A stretch of 7,974 bases of DNA from Muribaculaceae bacterium (GTDB taxonomy: Bacteria; Bacteroidota; Bacteroidia; Bacteroidales; Muribaculaceae): contig VSPO01000137.1 in NCBI GenBank assembly GCA_009775375.1, positions 1 through 7,974 on the forward strand, read 5' to 3'. A program made the translations under genes and the position numbers. Numbering within the stretch: position 1 is the first letter of the stretch; each line of letters starts with the position of its first letter. The notes beneath the pieces are model-generated. The model had not been told where the DNA came from. It worked only from the letters and a program-made list of their open reading frames with translations, and ran no database searches. Shown here one piece after another: positions 6,249 to 7,974 of the stretch.

Positions 6249-6290
6249 AACAATATTGGCGGATAAATTGCTCAAAAAAGGGAAAATTTT

Positions 6291-7283
6291 TTAATTAGGG
6301 TCGTTTTTTTCTTCGTCAGGGTGTAGATTTGCGCGGACTTGGTGTGCGCAGGCCGGGGACGTCCTGCTCTCCATGCCGGACTTGGCGCGGGGATGGGCGG
6401 AAAAGTAGGCTTTTTTCATTTCGGAGAATGAGACGTGGGTGTAGATCTGGGTCGTGGCGAGGGAAGAATGTCCGAGAAACTCCTTTACGGAGTTGATTTC
6501 GGCTCCTTCGTTGAGCATTGCCGTTGCGAAGGAGTGGCGCAGTGCGTGGGGGCTTTTTCGGCGGGCGGAGGTGGGTTGGAGTTCTTTGTTGACCGTACGG
6601 TAGACCCTTTCGGGAGAGATTCGTTTCCCTTTTACGACGAATAGGGGGCGGGGCTGGGGAAGGTCGGGCCAGAGGCGGTCGCGCAGCTGCTGCCAGGCCT
6701 TGATTTTGTCGAGCAGCGGAGGGGGCACGGGCACGATGCGTTGCTTAGAGCGTTTGCCGGTGATTTTTATTTCGGAGGAGAAGAAGTCGATGTCGGGGTC
6801 GGAGATTGCTATCAGTTCGGCCCGGCGAATGCCGAGGGAGTAAAGGATGTCGACGATGAGGTTGTCGCGGAGGGCGTCTTCGTCGTCGGGTTTTGCCTCG
6901 GTCTCCATGTCCTGGAGCCTGAGTATGCCCTCTACTTCTTCGGCCCTGACCACGTCGGGGAGATCTTTACGAAGCCGGGGGAGGGAGATGTCGGTTGTGG
7001 GATTGGTGGAGATGTCGCCGCGTTTGTGGAGGAATCGGAAGAATGCTCTGAGGCTTTGCGTCTTTCGGCGGATAGAGCGTGGGGAGACGCCGTTGCGTGC
7101 GAGGCTTGCCATCCAGGTTCGGATGTCGTTGAGGGTAATGTCGGAGGGGGCGAATCGGTCGGGGTTGAAGCATGTGATCCAGTCGGCAAACTGGCATATG
7201 TCGCGATGGTAAGCCTCCACGGTGAGGGGGGAGCGGTTGAGTTCGAGGCGAAGATAGGAAGTGAATTCGTCGATCGGAGGCAT
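6291..7283 (-). CDS. xerC: Tyrosine recombinase XerC/XerD-type
   Basis: Site-specific recombinase; the family resolves chromosome dimers at dif during division. From ATG 7283 the product is 330 aa. The N-terminal SAM-like DNA-binding domain spans about 1-90 (IDEFTSYLRLELNRSPLTVEAY) and the catalytic domain about 108-300. All six catalytic residues are visible: Arg153 (GIRRAEL), Lys177 (ITGKRSK), His246 and Arg249 (HALRH), His272 (LGHSSLATT) and Tyr281 (QIYTH). The usual family end is near AHPRA at 297-301; the following 30 residues are extra and are encoded partly by a dispersed DNA repeat. I chose ATG 7283 because the open frame upstream to 7361 codes non-family residues and runs through hairpin sequences. 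No promoter is evident before it, so co-transcription from rpsU is likely. XerC and XerD cannot be separated here by sequence alone. Confidence 0.95.
   Translation of the reverse strand: MPPIDEFTSYLRLELNRSPLTVEAYHRDICQFADWITCFNPDRFAPSDITLNDIRTWMASLARNGVSPRSIRRKTQSLRAFFRFLHKRGDISTNPTTDISLPRLRKDLPDVVRAEEVEGILRLQDMETEAKPDDEDALRDNLIVDILYSLGIRRAELIAISDPDIDFFSSEIKITGKRSKQRIVPVPPPLLDKIKAWQQLRDRLWPDLPQPRPLFVVKGKRISPERVYRTVNKELQPTSARRKSPHALRHSFATAMLNEGAEINSVKEFLGHSSLATTQIYTHVSFSEMKKAYFSAHPRAKSGMESRTSPACAHQVRANLHPDEEKNDPN
6335..6385. repeat. Dispersed repeat, copy A (inside xerC 3' end)
   Basis: 51 bases bounded by GGACTTGG at both ends (6335-6342 and 6378-6385). A 30-base core (6347-6376) is identical to 7902-7931. 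The core includes the palindrome GGACGTCC and complementary GCAGG/CCTGC. It lies in frame within the last codons of xerC, past the normal family C-terminus. Confidence 0.85.
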
Positions 7284-7314
7284 GGCGGGGAATGTTGGCA
7301 GGGGGATGAAGAAG

Positions 7315-7343
7315 CGGCTCCCTGTCGAAAGGACCGGGAGCCG
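7315..7343 (-). other. Hairpin in rpsU-xerC spacer (proximal to xerC)
   Basis: CGGCTCCC (7315-7322) and GGGAGCCG (7336-7343) form a perfect 8-bp GC-rich stem with a 13-base loop. On the minus strand it is followed by CTTCTTCATCC rather than a clean T-run, so it is at most a weak terminator. It ends 32 bases before the xerC ATG. Confidence 0.55.
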
Positions 7344-7361
7344 ATGTAATCTGTTGCGCAA

Positions 7362-7381
7362 AGGCCGGCGTGGGCCAGCCT
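7362..7381 (-). other. Hairpin in rpsU-xerC spacer (distal to xerC)
   Basis: On the minus strand AGGCTGGC-CCAC-GCCGGCCT forms an 8-bp stem with one T-G wobble and a 4-base loop. The AGGCT half (7377-7381) can alternatively pair with AGCC just upstream in the transcript (7384-7387). Together with the 7315-7343 stem it could reduce read-through from rpsU into xerC or fix the rpsU mRNA 3' end. Confidence 0.5.
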
Positions 7382-7430
7382 TAGGCTGATCAAGATGATC
7401 TGATCGCGACGAAGTGTCGGGAGGCGCGAT

Positions 7431-7622
7431 TTACTGCTCGGCCTGACGGAGCTGCTGAACGTAGGCAGCCTTGATCATCTTCTTGCGGTTGGTCACAGAA
7501 GGCTTTTCGAATGCCTGACGGCTGCGCAGTTCTTTTACGATGCCGGTTCTTTCAAATTTGCGTTTGAATTTCTTGAGTGCTTTCTCAATGTTTTCGCCCT
7601 CTTTTACTTGTACGATAATCAT
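7431..7622 (-). CDS. rpsU: 30S ribosomal protein bS21
   Basis: Small-subunit protein near the 3' end of 16S rRNA. The 63-aa product has the full family pattern: MIIVQVKEGENIEKALKKFKR, the charged helix KRKFERTGIVKELRSRQAFEKPS, then NRKKMIKAAYV, highly basic throughout. Length is normal for Bacteroidetes. In Flavobacterium johnsoniae bS21 is reported to help hide the anti-Shine-Dalgarno sequence and to autoregulate its own Shine-Dalgarno-containing mRNA; here the 35 bases before the ATG are A/T-rich with no GGAGG-like motif. First gene after a strong promoter; xerC follows 147 bases later. Confidence 0.97.
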   Translation of the reverse strand: MIIVQVKEGENIEKALKKFKRKFERTGIVKELRSRQAFEKPSVTNRKKMIKAAYVQQLRQAEQ

Positions 7623-7712
7623 TTGTTATGAGTTACTTTTTTTGTTAATTTTTTTCGGTTAAAAAAATCGCAGACAGGCTTCGGGGTCATGCCGTCGCAC
7701 TATTTGCGGATG

Positions 7713-7743
7713 CAAAATTAGTCAAAGTTATTTGTTTGACAAA
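7713..7743 (-). promoter_or_regulatory. rpsU promoter (TTTG, 19 bp, TAATTTTG)
   Basis: On the minus strand TTTG (7740-7743) is followed after exactly 19 bases by TAATTTTG (7713-7720), both exact matches to the Bacteroidetes -33/-7 consensus at standard spacing. A second overlapping -7-like TAACTTTG lies at 7723-7730. Transcription should begin near 7708, giving a leader of about 85 nt that contains a small CGCA/TGCG stem and A/T-rich sequence before the ATG. Confidence 0.8.
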
Positions 7744-7940
7744 ATTTTACGCCAAATTCTTTAAAAAAATCGCGTTGAGAGTGTATATATTATGGAAATA
7801 GAGGCAGGAAGGGACTTGGAATTGACTCGGCGCGGGCGGGAGCGGCAATTCTTGCCGCGCACAGAACAGCCCTCCGTCGCGCACGGTTGGACTCGGTTTG
7901 TCGCAGGCCGGGGACGTCCTGCTCTCCATGCTGGACGGGG
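7744..7940. other. Intergenic region upstream of rpsU promoter
   Basis: About 200 bases with no credible gene. It contains a 7-bp hairpin (GCGGCAA 7842-7848, TTGCCGC 7852-7858), an isolated GGACTTGG at 7812-7819, and dispersed repeat copy B at 7889-7940. A 60-codon minus-strand frame here is open only because of the repeat and is not called. Confidence 0.6.
7889..7940. repeat. Dispersed repeat, copy B
   Basis: 52 bases that align with 6335-6385: GGACTCGG, then a 5-base variable spacer, the identical 30-base core (7902-7931), one mismatch, and GGACGGGG. Same orientation as copy A. It begins directly after a TAA on the minus strand (7941-7943). Confidence 0.85.
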
Positions 7941-7974
7941 TTATTGGAAGGAGGTGAGGAGGGCGGAGATGTGG
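7941..7974 (-). CDS. Possible 3' end of a gene beyond the right edge
   Basis: On the minus strand the last bases of the window read in one frame as HISALLTSFQ followed by TAA. Ten codons cannot identify a family and the frame could be chance. It is listed because the repeat copy B starts immediately after this stop, as copy A and fragment C also sit at gene 3' ends. Confidence 0.25.
   Translation of the reverse strand, partial: HISALLTSFQ

Noticed and set aside
6741..7349. 202-codon plus-strand frame opposite xerC
   Set aside because: Antisense to a recombinase with all six catalytic residues; the translation is Gly/Val/Glu-rich with no motif.
7284..7361. Upstream ATG extending XerC by 26 residues
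   Set aside because: The extension covers the 7315-7343 hairpin and does not match the family N-terminus, which fits ATG 7283.
7747..7929. 60-codon minus-strand ORF upstream of rpsU
   Set aside because: Begins in repeat copy B and runs through the rpsU upstream region toward its promoter; its only similarity is the repeat-encoded MESRTSPAC.
1..7974. CRISPR array, transposase, phage, defence or toxin-antitoxin genes
   Set aside because: No regularly spaced repeats, and no transposase, integrase-module or defence proteins; the only recombinase is the housekeeping Xer type in its usual place.

Overview
The window looks like chromosomal DNA from a member of the Bacteroidales, possibly Muribaculaceae. 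The reasons are sigma-ABfr-type promoters (TAnnTTTG at -7, TTTG at -33), start codons without Shine-Dalgarno sequences, the gene set rpsU - xerC - hpf in that order, a Bacteroidetes-type HPF and MltG, and a DUF4421-like outer-membrane protein. The family-level assignment is inference; the phylum/order assignment is fairly secure. All confidently identified genes are housekeeping or cell-envelope genes. I see no phage, CRISPR, toxin-antitoxin or defence genes, and no tRNA or rRNA.

Layout. Positions 1-82 hold a possible leftward promoter for a gene outside the window. Positions 83-436 hold a doubtful 117-codon orphan ORF. A promoter at 505-512 drives pnp (555-2906, +), encoding polynucleotide phosphorylase with an unusual Arg/Gly-rich tail. 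A perfect 26-bp hairpin (2914-2969) ends pnp and can also serve the convergent leftward genes. After it comes a structured intergenic stretch (2970-3108) with an inverted repeat and a canonical G-quadruplex motif.

From 3109 to the right end everything is on the minus strand. In transcription order: possible end of an unknown gene (right edge), rpsU (bS21), xerC (tyrosine recombinase), hpf (ribosome hibernation factor), mltG (endolytic murein transglycosylase), a DUF2007 protein, and a DUF4421-like beta-barrel protein. rpsU has a near-perfect promoter (7713-7743). hpf has its own -7 element (6241-6248). mltG, the DUF2007 gene and the barrel gene are close enough to form one envelope-related operon.

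Functionally, pnp, rpsU and hpf belong to RNA turnover and ribosome function, xerC to chromosome dimer resolution, and mltG with the barrel protein to the envelope. The most unusual content is not a gene. It is a short dispersed repeat of about 51 bp (copies at 6335-6385 and 7889-7940, a fragment at 3008-3024), always in one orientation and always near the 3' end of a leftward gene. One copy has become the in-frame C-terminus of XerC. A second, unrelated palindromic cluster sits between hpf and mltG. There the order departs from the rpsU-xerC-hpf-tRNA-tuf arrangement I know from Bacteroides.
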